Assembly: GCF_027627575.1 (NCBI RefSeq)
Contig: NZ_CP114065.1
Location: 6,014,001-6,078,000, forward strand
DNA from: Kribbella sp. CA-293567
GTDB taxonomy: Bacteria > Actinomycetota > Actinomycetes > Propionibacteriales > Kribbellaceae
Direction: 5' to 3'
DNA length: 64,000 nt
Of the stretch, positions 1 to 9,114 are shown in pieces (position 1 is the first letter of the stretch; every line of letters begins with the position of its first letter). The notes under the pieces are model-generated. The model was not told the DNA's origin. It ran no database searches and saw only the letters and a list, made by a program, of their open reading frames with translations. A program made the position numbers and the translations under genes.

Positions 1-61
1 CGAAGTTCACGCCCCAGACGGTCACGACGGCAAGCGCGAGCAGGACGTGGCGAGGGTTCAT
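1..61 (-). CDS. EamA/DMT-family transporter, N-terminal fragment (runs off window)
   Basis: Reading leftward from an ATG at 61-59, the first 20 residues begin MNPRHVLLALAVVTVWGVNF. This is the typical first membrane segment of EamA/RhaT-type drug/metabolite exporters, with a conserved W-G-x-N-F. Only the N-terminus lies in the window. The gene is divergent from the LysR regulator that starts at 135. A DMT exporter controlled by its divergent LysR neighbour is a common arrangement, so the regulator probably controls it (inference). The substrate cannot be told. Confidence 0.72.
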   Translation of the reverse strand, partial: MNPRHVLLALAVVTVWGVNF

Positions 62-134
62 GGGCTTCAGTCTGGGCGCGGATACAGTTAAGAACCAGCA
101 CGGATCACTACCGCTGACACTGTAGGAGTGCTAC

Positions 135-1043
135 ATGATCGATCTTGGCCGCCTGCGCGCCCTGCACGCCGTCGCGACGTACGGATCGGTCGGTGGCGCG
201 GCGGAAGCCCTCGGCTACACCCCGTCGGCCGTCTCGCAGCAGCTCGCCAAGCTGGAGCGCGAGACGCGGACGGTACTGATCGAGAAGCGCGGCCGGGGCA
301 TCGTGCTCACCGATGCCGCCCAGCAGCTCGCGGCCACTGCGTCCCAGGTCCTGGAACTCGTCGAGAACGCCGAGGTGACCCTGGAACACCAACGTGGCCA
401 GGCGATCGGCTCACTGGCCATCGCCGCGTTCCCGACCGCGGCGCGTGGCCTCATCCCCGCGATGCTTCCCCAACTCCTGGCCGACCACCCCGCACTCGAC
501 GTGAGCGTGACCGAAGCGGACCCGTTCGACGCCGTCGTCGCCGTCGCCCGCGGCGAGATCCAGATCGCCATCGTGCACGACTGGCACAACACCCCACTGG
601 CGATCCCTGAGGAGCTGTCCCGGGTGAAGCTCGGCACCGATCCCGCCGACGTACTGGTGCCCGCCTCGCACCGCCTGGCCGGCAAGGAGGTCGTGCGCGC
701 CGAAGACCTGGTCGGCGAGCGCTGGATCTGCCAGCCGGCCGGGTCGCTGTGCTACGAGTGGCTGATCCGCACGATGCGCAAGGCCGAGGTCGAACCAGAG
801 GTCGCCTACTCGATCGCGGAGTACCAGACCCATCTCGCACTACTTGCCCAAGGCATCGGAATCGGCCTGCTGCCCCGCCTCGGCCGCGGCCCGCTGCCCG
901 ACGGCGTGATCGCGATCCCGCTCCACCCCGCCCCCAGCCGCCGCCTGTACGCCGTCTGGCGCACCGCCAGCTCCCGTCGCCCTGCCATCGCGGTCACTCT
1001 CAGCGCCATCAAAGCCGCTTGGCCCTCCCGCGACACGGCTTGA
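135..1043 (+). CDS. LysR-family transcriptional regulator
   Basis: A 302-residue protein, the usual LTTR length. Residues 1-60 form the winged helix-turn-helix (LRALHAVATYGSVGGAAEAL followed by SAVSQQLAKLE), and residues about 90-295 form the periplasmic-binding-like effector domain. An AGGAG ribosome site lies 8 bp before the ATG. It is divergent from the EamA transporter that starts at 61, and the 73-bp gap between them probably holds the shared operator. LysR proteins activate or repress in response to a small ligand; the ligand is not evident here. Confidence 0.93.
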   Translation: MIDLGRLRALHAVATYGSVGGAAEALGYTPSAVSQQLAKLERETRTVLIEKRGRGIVLTDAAQQLAATASQVLELVENAEVTLEHQRGQAIGSLAIAAFPTAARGLIPAMLPQLLADHPALDVSVTEADPFDAVVAVARGEIQIAIVHDWHNTPLAIPEELSRVKLGTDPADVLVPASHRLAGKEVVRAEDLVGERWICQPAGSLCYEWLIRTMRKAEVEPEVAYSIAEYQTHLALLAQGIGIGLLPRLGRGPLPDGVIAIPLHPAPSRRLYAVWRTASSRRPAIAVTLSAIKAAWPSRDTA

Positions 1044-1097
1044 GACTGCAACGCGTTCCACCCCACGGGACTTATCCCGGTCACCCTTGGCGACCGA

Positions 1098-1126
1098 TTG
1101 ACAGCGTCCTGCATCGAGGCTAAATT
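1098..1126 (+). promoter_or_regulatory. sigma70-type promoter for the GH5 cellulase gene
   Basis: TTGACA at 1098-1103, a 17-bp spacer and TAAATT at 1121-1126 make a near-consensus housekeeping promoter. The predicted start point, near 1133, lies just before the palindromic operator at 1137-1159. Confidence 0.75.
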
Positions 1127-1136
1127 CCCCGGAACT

Positions 1137-1159
1137 CTATTAGGAAACTTTCCTAATAG
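1137..1159. promoter_or_regulatory. perfect palindromic operator (ROK-type TTAGGAAA box) upstream of the cellulase
   Basis: The arms CTATTAGGAAA and TTTCCTAATAG are perfect inverted repeats around a single C. The site begins a few bases after the predicted transcription start, a position suited to repression. The sequence resembles operators of ROK-family (NagC-like) sugar regulators; that assignment is from memory and unproven. It probably couples the secreted enzymes to sugar availability. Confidence 0.7.
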
Positions 1160-1201
1160 GACCCCTTCTCGTCCCGCCCCTGACGCAGTAGGAGGCTTCG
1201 C

Positions 1202-2635
1202 ATGATCCGCCCCCGTTGGTTCGCCCTGGTTCCGGGCGTCGCGCTCGCCGCGACCGCCCTGGTCACCACCAGCGCCAGTACCAGTACCGCCGCCCCGGTT
1301 CGCTACGAGTCCGAATCGGCCGCCATCTCCCAAGGACTCGTCGAGTCGAACCACGCCGGCTTCACCGGCTCCGGGTTCGTCAACTTCGACAACGTCGCCG
1401 GCAGTTCGGTGGAGTACACCGTGACCGCCCCGGCCGCCGGTCAGTACGCACTGACCTTCCGCTACGCCAACGGAACGACGGTCAACCGCCCGGTCGACGT
1501 CACCGTGAACAACGCTCTCGCCGCCGACGACCTGGGCTTCCAGGGCACCGGCGCGTGGACGGCGTACCAGACCGTCACCACCACCGCGACCCTCGTGGCC
1601 GGCACCAACAAGATCAAGACCACCGCGGTCACCGCGAACGGCGGCCCGAACGCCGACTCGCTGACCGTGGACGCCGTCCAGGGCCCCGGCCCCGGCGCCA
1701 CCCCGGTCTCGATCAACGGCCAACTGAAGGTCTGCGGCGTCAAGCTGTGCAACCAGTACAACAAGCCGATCCAGCTGCGCGGGATGAGCACGCACGGCAT
1801 CCAGTGGTACGCCAACTGCGTCAAGACCGCTTCGCTGGACGCGCTCGCCACCGACTGGAACGCCGACATCCTGCGGATCGCGATGTACATCCAGGAGGGT
1901 GGCTACGAGACCAACCCGCGCAAGTTCACCGACCTGGTGCACGGCTACATCGAGGAGGCCACCAAGCGCGGGATGTACGCGCTGGTCGACTGGCACCAGC
2001 TCACTCCCGGTGACCCGAACGCGAACCTGGCCAACGCGAAGACGTTCTTCACCGAGATCGCCGAGCGGCACAAGGACAAGAAGAACATCATCTACGACAT
2101 CGCCAACGAGCCGAACAACGTCTCCTGGGCCGCGATCAAGTCGTACGCCGAGCAGATGATCCCGGTGATCCGGGCCAAGGACTCCGACGCCGTCGTCTTC
2201 GTCGGCACCCACGGCTGGGGCTCGCTCGGCATCTCCGACGGCCGGACCGAGGCCGACGTGATCAACAACCCGATCAACGCCACCAACTTCATGTACACGT
2301 TCCACTTCTACGCCGCGTCGCACAAGACGGAGTACTTCAACGCCCTGTCCCGCGCCGCCGACAAGATTCCGCTGTTCATCACCGAGTTCGGCACCCAGAC
2401 CGCCAGCGGTGACGGCACCAACGACTTCACCAACTCGCAGAAGTACCTGGACTTCCTGGCCGCCAAGAAGATCGGCTGGACCAACTGGAACTTCTCCGAC
2501 GACTTCCGCTCCGGCGCGGTCTTCAAGGAAGGCACCTGCGCCGGGAACAACTTCACCGGTACGTCGGTCCTGAAGCCGGCCGGAGTCTGGATCCGCGACC
2601 GGATCCGCACCCCGGACGACTTCCCGACCAGCTAG
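1202..2635 (+). CDS. secreted CBM35-GH5 endoglucanase (cellulase)
   Basis: A 477-residue extracellular glycoside hydrolase that cleaves internal beta-glycosidic links, most likely in cellulose or mannan. A signal peptide covers about residues 1-31, followed by a CBM35/6-like carbohydrate-binding domain (about 33-155), a GPGPG linker and a GH5 TIM barrel (about 170-460). The catalytic acid/base is E303 in YDIANEPN and the nucleophile is E395 in FITEFGT. An AGGAGG-type ribosome site precedes the ATG. A strong promoter and a perfect palindromic operator lie upstream, and a GC-rich hairpin follows the stop. The next gene shares the same CBM, so the two may act on one polymer. Confidence 0.93.
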   Translation: MIRPRWFALVPGVALAATALVTTSASTSTAAPVRYESESAAISQGLVESNHAGFTGSGFVNFDNVAGSSVEYTVTAPAAGQYALTFRYANGTTVNRPVDVTVNNALAADDLGFQGTGAWTAYQTVTTTATLVAGTNKIKTTAVTANGGPNADSLTVDAVQGPGPGATPVSINGQLKVCGVKLCNQYNKPIQLRGMSTHGIQWYANCVKTASLDALATDWNADILRIAMYIQEGGYETNPRKFTDLVHGYIEEATKRGMYALVDWHQLTPGDPNANLANAKTFFTEIAERHKDKKNIIYDIANEPNNVSWAAIKSYAEQMIPVIRAKDSDAVVFVGTHGWGSLGISDGRTEADVINNPINATNFMYTFHFYAASHKTEYFNALSRAADKIPLFITEFGTQTASGDGTNDFTNSQKYLDFLAAKKIGWTNWNFSDDFRSGAVFKEGTCAGNNFTGTSVLKPAGVWIRDRIRTPDDFPTS

Positions 2636-2644
2636 CGGTTCCCC

Positions 2645-2674
2645 GGGCCGGCGCTACCGCCCCAGCGCCGGCCC
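2645..2674 (+). terminator. GC-rich hairpin after the cellulase gene
   Basis: GGGCCGGCGCT (2645-2655) and AGCGCCGGCCC (2664-2674) form a perfect 11-bp stem around an 8-nt loop. There is no U tract, as is common in high-GC actinobacteria. Confidence 0.6.
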
Positions 2675-2753
2675 GGCCTGCTCTATGCTGGACCTGTTTC
2701 CCCTGTGTACGACGCACCGCCCCCTCCGTCGTCCACCCGAAAGGCCCCAGCTC

Positions 2754-4205
2754 ATGGGACTCACGAAGTTCTTCCTGCCCGCCGTCCTGATCGCGGGTCT
2801 GCTTCCCGCGACCACGGCCTCCCCCGCCGCGGCGGCCCCGGTCCGCTACCAGGCAGAGTCGGCCACCATCTCCCAAGGCCTGGTCGAGTCCAACCACGCG
2901 GGCTTCACCGGCACCGGCTTCGTCAACGCCGACAACGTGGTCGGCAGCTACGTCCAGTGGAGCGTCCCCGCCTCGGCAGCCGGTCAGGCCACCCTCACGT
3001 TCCGGTTCGCGAACGGTACGACGGCCAACCGGTCCGGTGACATCACCGTCAACGGCGCCCTGGTCTCCGACGAACTCGCCTTCAACGGCACCGGTGCCTG
3101 GACCACCTGGCAGGACCGTGTCATCACGGTGAACCTCGCCGCCGGCACCAACACGATCCGGGCCACCTCCACCACCGCCGCCGGCCTGCCCAACCTGGAC
3201 GCCCTGGACGTGGACACCGCGCCCGCCCCGGTCCGCGGTACGCCGCAGACCCCGACGGACGTCACCACCGGCCTCGCGTTGCCCTGGGCAACTTCTTTCC
3301 TGCCCGACGGACAGTCCGCCCTGCTGACCGAGCGGAACAGCTTCCGGGTCTCCCGGGTCACCCTGAACGGCACCCGGACCACGGTCGGTACGGTCCCGAA
3401 CAGCGTCACCACCAACGGTGAGGGCGGCCTGATGGGCGTCGCGGTGTCACCGACCTGGAACGGCACCAGCGACCAGGCCGTCTACTTCTTCCATACCTCC
3501 AACGACGGCGGCCAGACCCAGAACCGGATCGTCCGGATGAACTTCAACGGCACCGCGCTGTCGAACCGGACCGTCATCGTCTCGGGCATCCGCAGCAACA
3601 CCTTCCACAACGGCGGCCAGCTCAAGTTCGGCCCCGACGGCTACCTGTACGCCGGAACCGGTGACGCCCAGGACACCTCCACCTCGCAGAACAACAACTC
3701 GCTCAACGGCAAGATCCTCCGCTTCACCACCAGCGGCGCGGCCGCTCCGGGCAACCCGTTCGGCACGCTGGTCTTCTCCAAGGGCCACCGCAACCCGCAG
3801 GGTCTCGCGTGGGACTCGGCCGGGCGGATGTGGTCGGCCGAGCTCGGTGACACCCAGGTGGACGAGCTGAACCTGATCATCAGCGGCCACAACTACGGCT
3901 GGCCGACCTGCCAGGGCAACTGCAGCACGCCTGGCATGGACAACCCGAAGCGCACCTGGACGACGGCCGAAGCCTCGCCGAGCAGCCTGGCCATCGTCAA
4001 CGACACCGCGTACGTCGCGGCCCTGCGTGGCCAGCGGCTGTGGCGCGTGGAGCTCAACGGCACCAGCGCCGGCGCGACCCAGGCCTACTTCACCAACACC
4101 TACGGAAGGCTCCGCTCGATCGTCAAGGTCCCCGGCGCCAACACCATCTGGATCAGCACCTCCAACACCACCAACGACCGGCTGCTGCGGTCCGAGATCC
4201 GCTGA
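2754..4205 (+). CDS. secreted CBM35-glucose/sorbosone dehydrogenase (PQQ-type beta-propeller)
   Basis: A 483-residue secreted protein. The start at 2754 is chosen because it opens a signal peptide (about residues 1-28); an earlier in-frame start would add a non-signal-like 23 residues. Residues 29-150 form a CBM35 closely resembling that of the preceding GH5 (both read ISQGLVESNHAGFTG). Residues about 165-483 match the GSDH fold (FLPDGQSALLTER, GHRNPQGLAWD, NYGWPTCQGNC). Family members oxidise sugars or polysaccharide ends using PQQ or a copper partner; the exact substrate is unknown. It probably works with the cellulase upstream. Confidence 0.85.
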   Translation: MGLTKFFLPAVLIAGLLPATTASPAAAAPVRYQAESATISQGLVESNHAGFTGTGFVNADNVVGSYVQWSVPASAAGQATLTFRFANGTTANRSGDITVNGALVSDELAFNGTGAWTTWQDRVITVNLAAGTNTIRATSTTAAGLPNLDALDVDTAPAPVRGTPQTPTDVTTGLALPWATSFLPDGQSALLTERNSFRVSRVTLNGTRTTVGTVPNSVTTNGEGGLMGVAVSPTWNGTSDQAVYFFHTSNDGGQTQNRIVRMNFNGTALSNRTVIVSGIRSNTFHNGGQLKFGPDGYLYAGTGDAQDTSTSQNNNSLNGKILRFTTSGAAAPGNPFGTLVFSKGHRNPQGLAWDSAGRMWSAELGDTQVDELNLIISGHNYGWPTCQGNCSTPGMDNPKRTWTTAEASPSSLAIVNDTAYVAALRGQRLWRVELNGTSAGATQAYFTNTYGRLRSIVKVPGANTIWISTSNTTNDRLLRSEIR

Positions 4206-4227
4206 CCCGCCTCTTTGCCAAGGGCAA

Positions 4228-5022
4228 CTATTTGGAGCCGGCCGCCCAGTGCGGAGGACGCGTGACCGACGAAGGGAGCTTGGTCTTGGCGTCACCTCGG
4301 GCCGCGTTGACCTGCGACTGGGTCAGGAAGAGCGCGCCGGTGAGGTCGGCCCCTTCCAGCCGGGCGTCACGAAGGTCGGCACCGATCAGATCCGCTCGCC
4401 GCAGGTCGGAGCCGCGGAGGTCTGCGGCGATCAGGTAAGCGCCCCGAAGATTCGCGGCACTGAGGTCCGCGCCGCGGAGTTTGGCCCCGAAAAGGTCAGC
4501 TCCGCGGCGTTCCTTGTTCCTGCTCTGCTTGCCGCGGACCAATGCGCTGGTTCGCAGCAGCAGCTCGTTCACCTTGGCTCGCTCGCCGGGCAGGTCGACG
4601 GAGGTGATGTCCGGCTGGCCGGTCAGCTTCTCGATCCGGTCGCTCGCCGCCCGCAACTGCGGATGGATGGCGCTGGTCTGCTCGAGCTCCAACGCTTCGG
4701 CGAGGTACCAGAGCAGCTCGTGCAGCTGCCGCATGATCGGCAGCGCCTCGAACATCTGCCGGCCGGGCTGCTCCCGCCAACTCTTGCCCGCCGCTCGGGA
4801 GATCTTCTGGCCGGCACCGAAACAGTCGTAGACCGTGCAGCCCTGGAAGCCGCTGGTCCGGAGCTTCTGGTGGATGCCGCAGCGGAAGCCTTCGTCCAGG
4901 TTCGGGCAGGGCTCGCCCGCGGCCTTGTCGATCGCGAAGTCGGCCGACTTCGCGAAGGTCAGGGCGACGCAGCACAGGCCGAAGCAGCTGCCGCAGTCCG
5001 CTCTGAGATCGGCTCTCAGCAC
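4228..5022 (-). CDS. pentapeptide-repeat protein with Cys-rich N-terminus
   Basis: A 264-residue protein. The GTG start at 5022 lies 5 bp after the prfB stop, so the two are co-transcribed. The N-terminal 70 residues hold a conserved cysteine cluster ([29 protein letters not shown]), and residues about 175-245 are A(D/N)LxG pentapeptide repeats that build a right-handed beta-helix. This architecture is widespread in actinobacteria; some pentapeptide proteins protect gyrase, but nothing here shows that. The cysteines may bind metal (inference). Confidence 0.85.
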   Translation of the reverse strand: MLRADLRADCGSCFGLCCVALTFAKSADFAIDKAAGEPCPNLDEGFRCGIHQKLRTSGFQGCTVYDCFGAGQKISRAAGKSWREQPGRQMFEALPIMRQLHELLWYLAEALELEQTSAIHPQLRAASDRIEKLTGQPDITSVDLPGERAKVNELLLRTSALVRGKQSRNKERRGADLFGAKLRGADLSAANLRGAYLIAADLRGSDLRRADLIGADLRDARLEGADLTGALFLTQSQVNAARGDAKTKLPSSVTRPPHWAAGSK

Positions 5023-5026
5023 ACCG

Positions 5027-6154
5027 TCAGTTCTGCTCGGCGGCGGTCTGGCCGGTCCGGCGCCAGCGGATGCCGGCCTCGATGAACTCGTCGATCTCGC
5101 CGTCGAAGACACCACTGGTGTTCCCGGACTCGTACAGGGTCCGGAGGTCCTTGACCATCTGGTACGGGTGCAGGACGTAGGAGCGCATCTGGTCGCCCCA
5201 CGAGCCCTGCACGTCGCCACGCAGCGAGTCGATCTCGGCCCGCTCCTCGGCCTTCTTCAGTGCCAGCAGCTTGGCCTTCAGGATCACCATCGCGGAGGCC
5301 TTGTTCTGCAGCTGCGACTTCTCGTTCTGGCAGGAGACCACGGTGCCGGTCGGAATGTGGGTCAGCCGGACCGCCGAGTCGGTGGTGTTGACGCTCTGAC
5401 CACCCGGACCGGACGACCGGTAGACGTCGATCCGCAGTTCCTCGTCCGGGATCTCGATCTCGTCGGTCTGCTCCAGCACCGGGACCACCTCGACGGCGGC
5501 GAACGAGGTCTGCCGGCGGCCCTGGTTGTCGAACGGCGAGATCCGGACCAGCCGGTGGGTACCGGTCTCGATGCTCAGCGTGCCGTACGCGTACGGCGCC
5601 TTGATGCCGAACGTGGTCGACTTGAGCCCGGCCTCTTCGGCGTACGACGTGTCGTAGACCTCCGTGCCGTAGCCGTGCCGCTCGGCCCAGCGCAGGTACA
5701 TCCGCTGCAGCATCTCGGCGAAGTCGGCGGCGTCGACGCCCCCCGCGCCGGAGCGGATCGTGACGAGCGCCTCGCGTACGTCGTACTCGCCGGACAGCAG
5801 GGTGCGGACCTCGAGGGACTGGACCGCCTTGGCCAGCGAGCCGATCTCCTTCTCCGCCTCTGCCAGGGTGTCCGCGTCGTTCTCCTCGCGGCCCATCTCG
5901 ACCATGATGTCCAGGTCGTCGATCCGGCCGCGCAGGGTGGTGACCCGGTCGAGGTCGGCCTCCAGCCGCGACAGCTTCGAGGTCACCTTCTGGGCGTTCG
6001 CCTGGTCGTTCCACAGGTCGGGTGCCGCGACCTGCTCTCCGAGGTCGGCAATCTCTCGGCGCATGCCCTCCAGATCGAGAACTTTCTCGATCGAGGTCAG
6101 GGTCGCGTCGAGTTGCTTCAGGTCAGCGTCGAAATCAGGTCCAGCCACAACCAA
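5027..6154 (-). CDS. prfB: peptide chain release factor 2
   Basis: A 375-residue class I release factor that recognises UGA and UAA and triggers hydrolysis of peptidyl-tRNA on the ribosome. The GGQ catalytic motif is seen in [11 protein letters not shown] (about residue 250), and the RF2-type SPF tripeptide in [10 protein letters not shown] gives UGA specificity. The gene is one uninterrupted frame and so lacks the programmed +1 frameshift of many RF2 genes. It is followed by the pentapeptide-repeat gene. Confidence 0.97.
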   Translation of the reverse strand: MVVAGPDFDADLKQLDATLTSIEKVLDLEGMRREIADLGEQVAAPDLWNDQANAQKVTSKLSRLEADLDRVTTLRGRIDDLDIMVEMGREENDADTLAEAEKEIGSLAKAVQSLEVRTLLSGEYDVREALVTIRSGAGGVDAADFAEMLQRMYLRWAERHGYGTEVYDTSYAEEAGLKSTTFGIKAPYAYGTLSIETGTHRLVRISPFDNQGRRQTSFAAVEVVPVLEQTDEIEIPDEELRIDVYRSSGPGGQSVNTTDSAVRLTHIPTGTVVSCQNEKSQLQNKASAMVILKAKLLALKKAEERAEIDSLRGDVQGSWGDQMRSYVLHPYQMVKDLRTLYESGNTSGVFDGEIDEFIEAGIRWRRTGQTAAEQN

Positions 6155-6328
6155 GGAGCGTACCTGCTCACCGTGGCACCCCGGGAATCCAACTCTCCAG
6201 CCGCGTCCTCGCGGCCCTGCTCACCGCCTGGTGTCCGGAGGCCCGGACCGCGCTTCAGTACGCGGAAGACCACTTGTAGTCACTCCGCTACTGGAGCCGA
6301 TCCACGCGCCGCGACGGAGCCTGGAGGG

Positions 6329-7123
6329 CTACGGGAGAATCGAGTCGATGTAGCCCCCGTCGACGCGAATGGCGCCACCGGTGGTGGCCGAGGCCAGGCC
6401 GGAGCTCAGGTAGACGACCATGTTGCCGATCTCCGGCGGCTCGATCAGGCGCTGGATCAGCGAGTACGGCCGGTGCTCCTTCATGAACTGACGCTGTGCC
6501 TCGTCCCAGGGCAGATCGTCCCCGACCAGTTCGCCGACGAACTCCTCCACGCCGGGAGTGTGCGTCGGGCCCGCCATCACCGAGTTCACCGTCACACCGG
6601 TGCCGGCCGCCGCTTTCGCGAATCCCCGCGTCACCGCGAGCAGCGCGGTCTTCGTCACGCCGTAGTGGACCATCTCGAGCGGCGTCACCACCGCCGAGTC
6701 ACTCGCGATGTTCATCACCCGCCCGAACCCACGCTCCATCATCCCCGGCAGATAGTGCCGGATCAGCCGAACCGCCGACAGCACGTTCACCTCGAAGTAC
6801 CGTCGCCACTCGTCGTCATCGATCTCCAGCACCGGCTTCGCGCCGAAGATGCCGAGGTTGTTAACCAGGATGTCGAGGTCGCCCACCTCGGCGAACAGCT
6901 CCTCAGCGCCGTCACCCGAGGCCAGATCGGCCGCCACGGCGGTCACGTCCGCGCCCGGAACCTCCCGCCGTACCTCGCCCGCGGCTTGCTCGGTCTTCTC
7001 CCGGCCACGCCCGTTCACCACCACCGAAGCGCCCGACCGCGCCAACTCGACTGCGATCGCCAGCCCGATCCCTTGGCTGGAACCCGATACCAATGCCCGT
7101 CGCCCGGTCAGATCGATGTCCAT
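6329..7123 (-). CDS. SDR-family oxidoreductase
   Basis: A 264-residue short-chain dehydrogenase/reductase. The Rossmann NAD(P) motif is GSSQGIG near residue 12, NNLG lies near residue 84, and the catalytic YGVTK lies near residue 150 after a Ser in NIASDS. The start at 7123 (MDIDLTGRRALVSG) fits the family; an upstream in-frame ATG would add an unconserved tail. The C-terminal GGAIRVDGGYIDSI is typical of classical SDRs. The substrate is unknown. It is an isolated gene between prfB and the Tad locus. Confidence 0.92.
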   Translation of the reverse strand: MDIDLTGRRALVSGSSQGIGLAIAVELARSGASVVVNGRGREKTEQAAGEVRREVPGADVTAVAADLASGDGAEELFAEVGDLDILVNNLGIFGAKPVLEIDDDEWRRYFEVNVLSAVRLIRHYLPGMMERGFGRVMNIASDSAVVTPLEMVHYGVTKTALLAVTRGFAKAAAGTGVTVNSVMAGPTHTPGVEEFVGELVGDDLPWDEAQRQFMKEHRPYSLIQRLIEPPEIGNMVVYLSSGLASATTGGAIRVDGGYIDSILP

Positions 7124-7261
7124 GGCACCCACTGTGCCCGATGCCCTCGGGCTCAAGCAGCAATCCACGCCTTCCGAACCGCGACCGCAACACCCTGTGC
7201 CACCTGAACGACGACGCCGCGTGCCGTGCTCGGTTGGACGCCCGACGGCGGCAGCCCGCGC

Positions 7262-7723
7262 TCAGCGAACCGGGACGATCGCCGACGCGTCGGCCTCGAC
7301 GTCGACCGCTCCCTGCCACCCGGGCGGCTCGAACGGAAGCTCGACCGTGGAGCTCAAGGTCACCGTCACCGTCGTACCCGCAACGTCGGCCGACCAGTCG
7401 AGCCCGCCGAAACGGTTGCTTGCGTCAACGGAGTCCAGATACTCCGCCGTCAGCCGGCGCGCCTCGTCAGGATCGAGTTGCGCGTTCTCCTTGGTGTTGG
7501 GCTGGGTGTAGATCGCCGCCAGCCCGTTGGCCGCGGCCAGCACCGCACCATCGGCAGTCGCATCGAGATCCCGCCGGACCAGGAACACCTTCGAGATGTC
7601 GGTCACCACCACGATCATCATCAACACCACCGCGGTGAAGCCGATGATGAGCACCGTCATCTGCCCTTCTTCACCCCGCCCCCGAGCTCTCCTCGGCCGA
7701 GCCTTCCTCCGGCGAGCCCTCAT
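7262..7723 (-). CDS. Tad-locus TadG-like pilus assembly protein
   Basis: A 153-residue protein with an N-terminal GQMTVLIIGFTAVVLMMIVVVTD-type membrane helix after a basic stretch, typical of the Flp pilus TadE/TadG-like family. The rest is predicted to face outward. Its ATG overlaps the preceding gene's stop by 4 bp (7720-7723), so they are translationally coupled. It is the last gene of the leftward Tad operon whose ATPase gene the prophage interrupts. Confidence 0.78.
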   Translation of the reverse strand: MRARRRKARPRRARGRGEEGQMTVLIIGFTAVVLMMIVVVTDISKVFLVRRDLDATADGAVLAAANGLAAIYTQPNTKENAQLDPDEARRLTAEYLDSVDASNRFGGLDWSADVAGTTVTVTLSSTVELPFEPPGWQGAVDVEADASAIVPVR

Positions 7724-8226
7724 CCGTCGCCTTTGGCTTCCCGATAGTCGCCGTACGGCTCGGTGTGCGACGCACTGATGTGAATGGCCGGACGCTCACC
7801 ACCGAGCGCATCGGGGATGAGCGGCAACGGCACGTCGGCGTCCAGCTCGACGGTCACCGTCGACCCCGGCTCCAGGCACGCGGGACTGCAACTGATCTTC
7901 AACTGATCCGACGACAACTCCATCCCCTGGTCCTTCATCGCCAGCCGCGCCGCCTCGAACGCCCGCGACCGCGCATCGTCCTCCGTCAACCCAGCCGGCA
8001 CGATGATGAACGCCCGCCCCGCCGCCCGGGTAGCCGCGGTCGCCCCGTACGACGCCCGCTGCACGTCGAACACCCCGAGCATCACGTAGATCAGCGGCAC
8101 CAACAGCAACAACGCCAACCACGAAAACTCCACCACCGCACTACCCCGCTCCCCCCGCCGCTGCACTTTCCCCCGCAACCGCGCGGCCCCCACACTAAGC
8201 GCTCCGTACGTCCGCCGGCTGATCAT
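7720..8226 (-). CDS. TadE-like pilus pseudopilin protein
   Basis: A 168-residue protein. The start at 8226 forms an ATGA overlap with the stop of the upstream tadE-like gene. After a basic N-terminus comes ERGSAVVEFSWLALLLLVPLIYVML, the TadE signature with the conserved E-F at the head of a hydrophobic helix. TadE and TadF are minor pseudopilins of Flp pili that are processed by TadV prepilin peptidase. Confidence 0.85.
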   Translation of the reverse strand: MISRRTYGALSVGAARLRGKVQRRGERGSAVVEFSWLALLLLVPLIYVMLGVFDVQRASYGATAATRAAGRAFIIVPAGLTEDDARSRAFEAARLAMKDQGMELSSDQLKISCSPACLEPGSTVTVELDADVPLPLIPDALGGERPAIHISASHTEPYGDYREAKGDG

Positions 8227-8675
8227 TCGCCCGTCTCCTTGACCGCGTGACCCTCTACGGTGAAGTCGATTCCCGGACCCCACAGACCCAGCGGCGGCAT
8301 ATGCGCCTTCACCACGACCAGTACTCCGGGTTGCCCCTCCACATCGGTTTCCTGCGCCTCAACCGAGTCGATCAACTCGTTGCGCACCACCCCGGTCACC
8401 AACTCCCGCGTACGCGCCTCACCATCCCCGGGCCCACGGTTCAGCAGCGCCGCGTAGTGGGCGCCCTCCGAGGCCGCCGCCGTGATCGTGTTTCGCACGT
8501 AGAGAAACAACCCCACCTGCAGCACTCCGAGAAACACCGGCACGACCAGCATCGACACCATCACGAAGTCCACCACCGCGGACCCACGCTCATCCCCACG
8601 CCACCGAAGCAGGCGCCGAGGACGACGACAGTGCCGCTCACCCGCACACCTCGAACGACGCAGCCGTTGCTGCAA
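8223..8675 (-). CDS. TadE-like pilus protein (start uncertain)
   Basis: The C-terminal 110 residues carry the TadE hallmark DERGSAVVDFVMVSMLVVPVFLG and an outward-facing remainder. The start is uncertain: no ATG or GTG sits at a good distance, and I place it at a TTG (8675). The open frame continues much further upstream but there has repetitive, unlikely composition. The stop overlaps the next tadE-like gene by 4 bp. Confidence 0.7.
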   Translation of the reverse strand: MQQRLRRSRCAGERHCRRPRRLLRWRGDERGSAVVDFVMVSMLVVPVFLGVLQVGLFLYVRNTITAAASEGAHYAALLNRGPGDGEARTRELVTGVVRNELIDSVEAQETDVEGQPGVLVVVKAHMPPLGLWGPGIDFTVEGHAVKETGE

Positions 8676-8899
8676 TCCACTCTCGCCAAGTTGCCGCTCG
8701 CCGCCCCCACCAAGTTGCCGCGATCCGCCCTCGCCGGAGTGCCGCGATGCGCTCCCATCGAGCTTCAGCGATCCGCTCCCACCGGCCGCACAACCTGAGC
8801 CGGCGCGCAGTACCGGCTCACCGCCGATCCGGCGCGACAGGGCAGGTCGCAGCGCCACCCGGGGATCTCGCCAGGTGGGCGAACGCGGGGTGGACGGGA
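8676..8899. repeat. low-complexity stretch with short imperfect direct repeats
   Basis: Between the pilin-like gene and the tadE-like gene lie several imperfect repeats built on AAGTTGCCGC, GAGTGCCGCGAT and CAGCGATCCGCTCCC. They give a pseudo-coding Gly/Ser/Arg-rich translation. I see no gene or clear regulatory element. Confidence 0.4.
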
Positions 8900-9100
8900 T
8901 CACTTCTTGTTGGCGACCGAGTCCAAGGCCTTCTTGAGCATCGCTTCGAGTTGTTCGGCGGCCAGGGCCCAGATGGCTACCACCAGGCCGGCGGTCATCA
9001 CGGTGATCAGCACCCAGCCGGGGACGTCGCCGCGTTCCTTGGTGGCTGGTCTGGGCCTGGTCACCAGGGCTACGAACAGTCTGGTCATCAGCAGGGACAT
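8900..9100 (-). CDS. small Flp-pilin-like membrane protein
   Basis: A 66-residue protein with a basic leader, then ERGDVPGWVLITVMTAGLVVAIW: a single hydrophobic helix preceded by Gly and acidic residues, as in type IVb pilins or DUF4244 proteins of actinobacterial Tad loci. It lies between tadC and the tadE-like genes, the usual place for the pilin. An AGGAG-type site lies upstream. Confidence 0.7.
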   Translation of the reverse strand: MSLLMTRLFVALVTRPRPATKERGDVPGWVLITVMTAGLVVAIWALAAEQLEAMLKKALDSVANKK

Positions 9101-9114
9101 GGCATCTCCTCAAT

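Noticed and set aside
806-2323. Long leftward open frame opposite the GH5 gene
   Set aside because: Repetitive Gly/Val/Asp/Arg translation typical of the antisense of a high-GC gene; the plus strand carries a complete signal-peptide enzyme.
4835-7207. Very long rightward open frame opposite prfB and the SDR gene
   Set aside because: Both genes on the other strand are complete with catalytic motifs; the long frame reflects GC-rich third positions.
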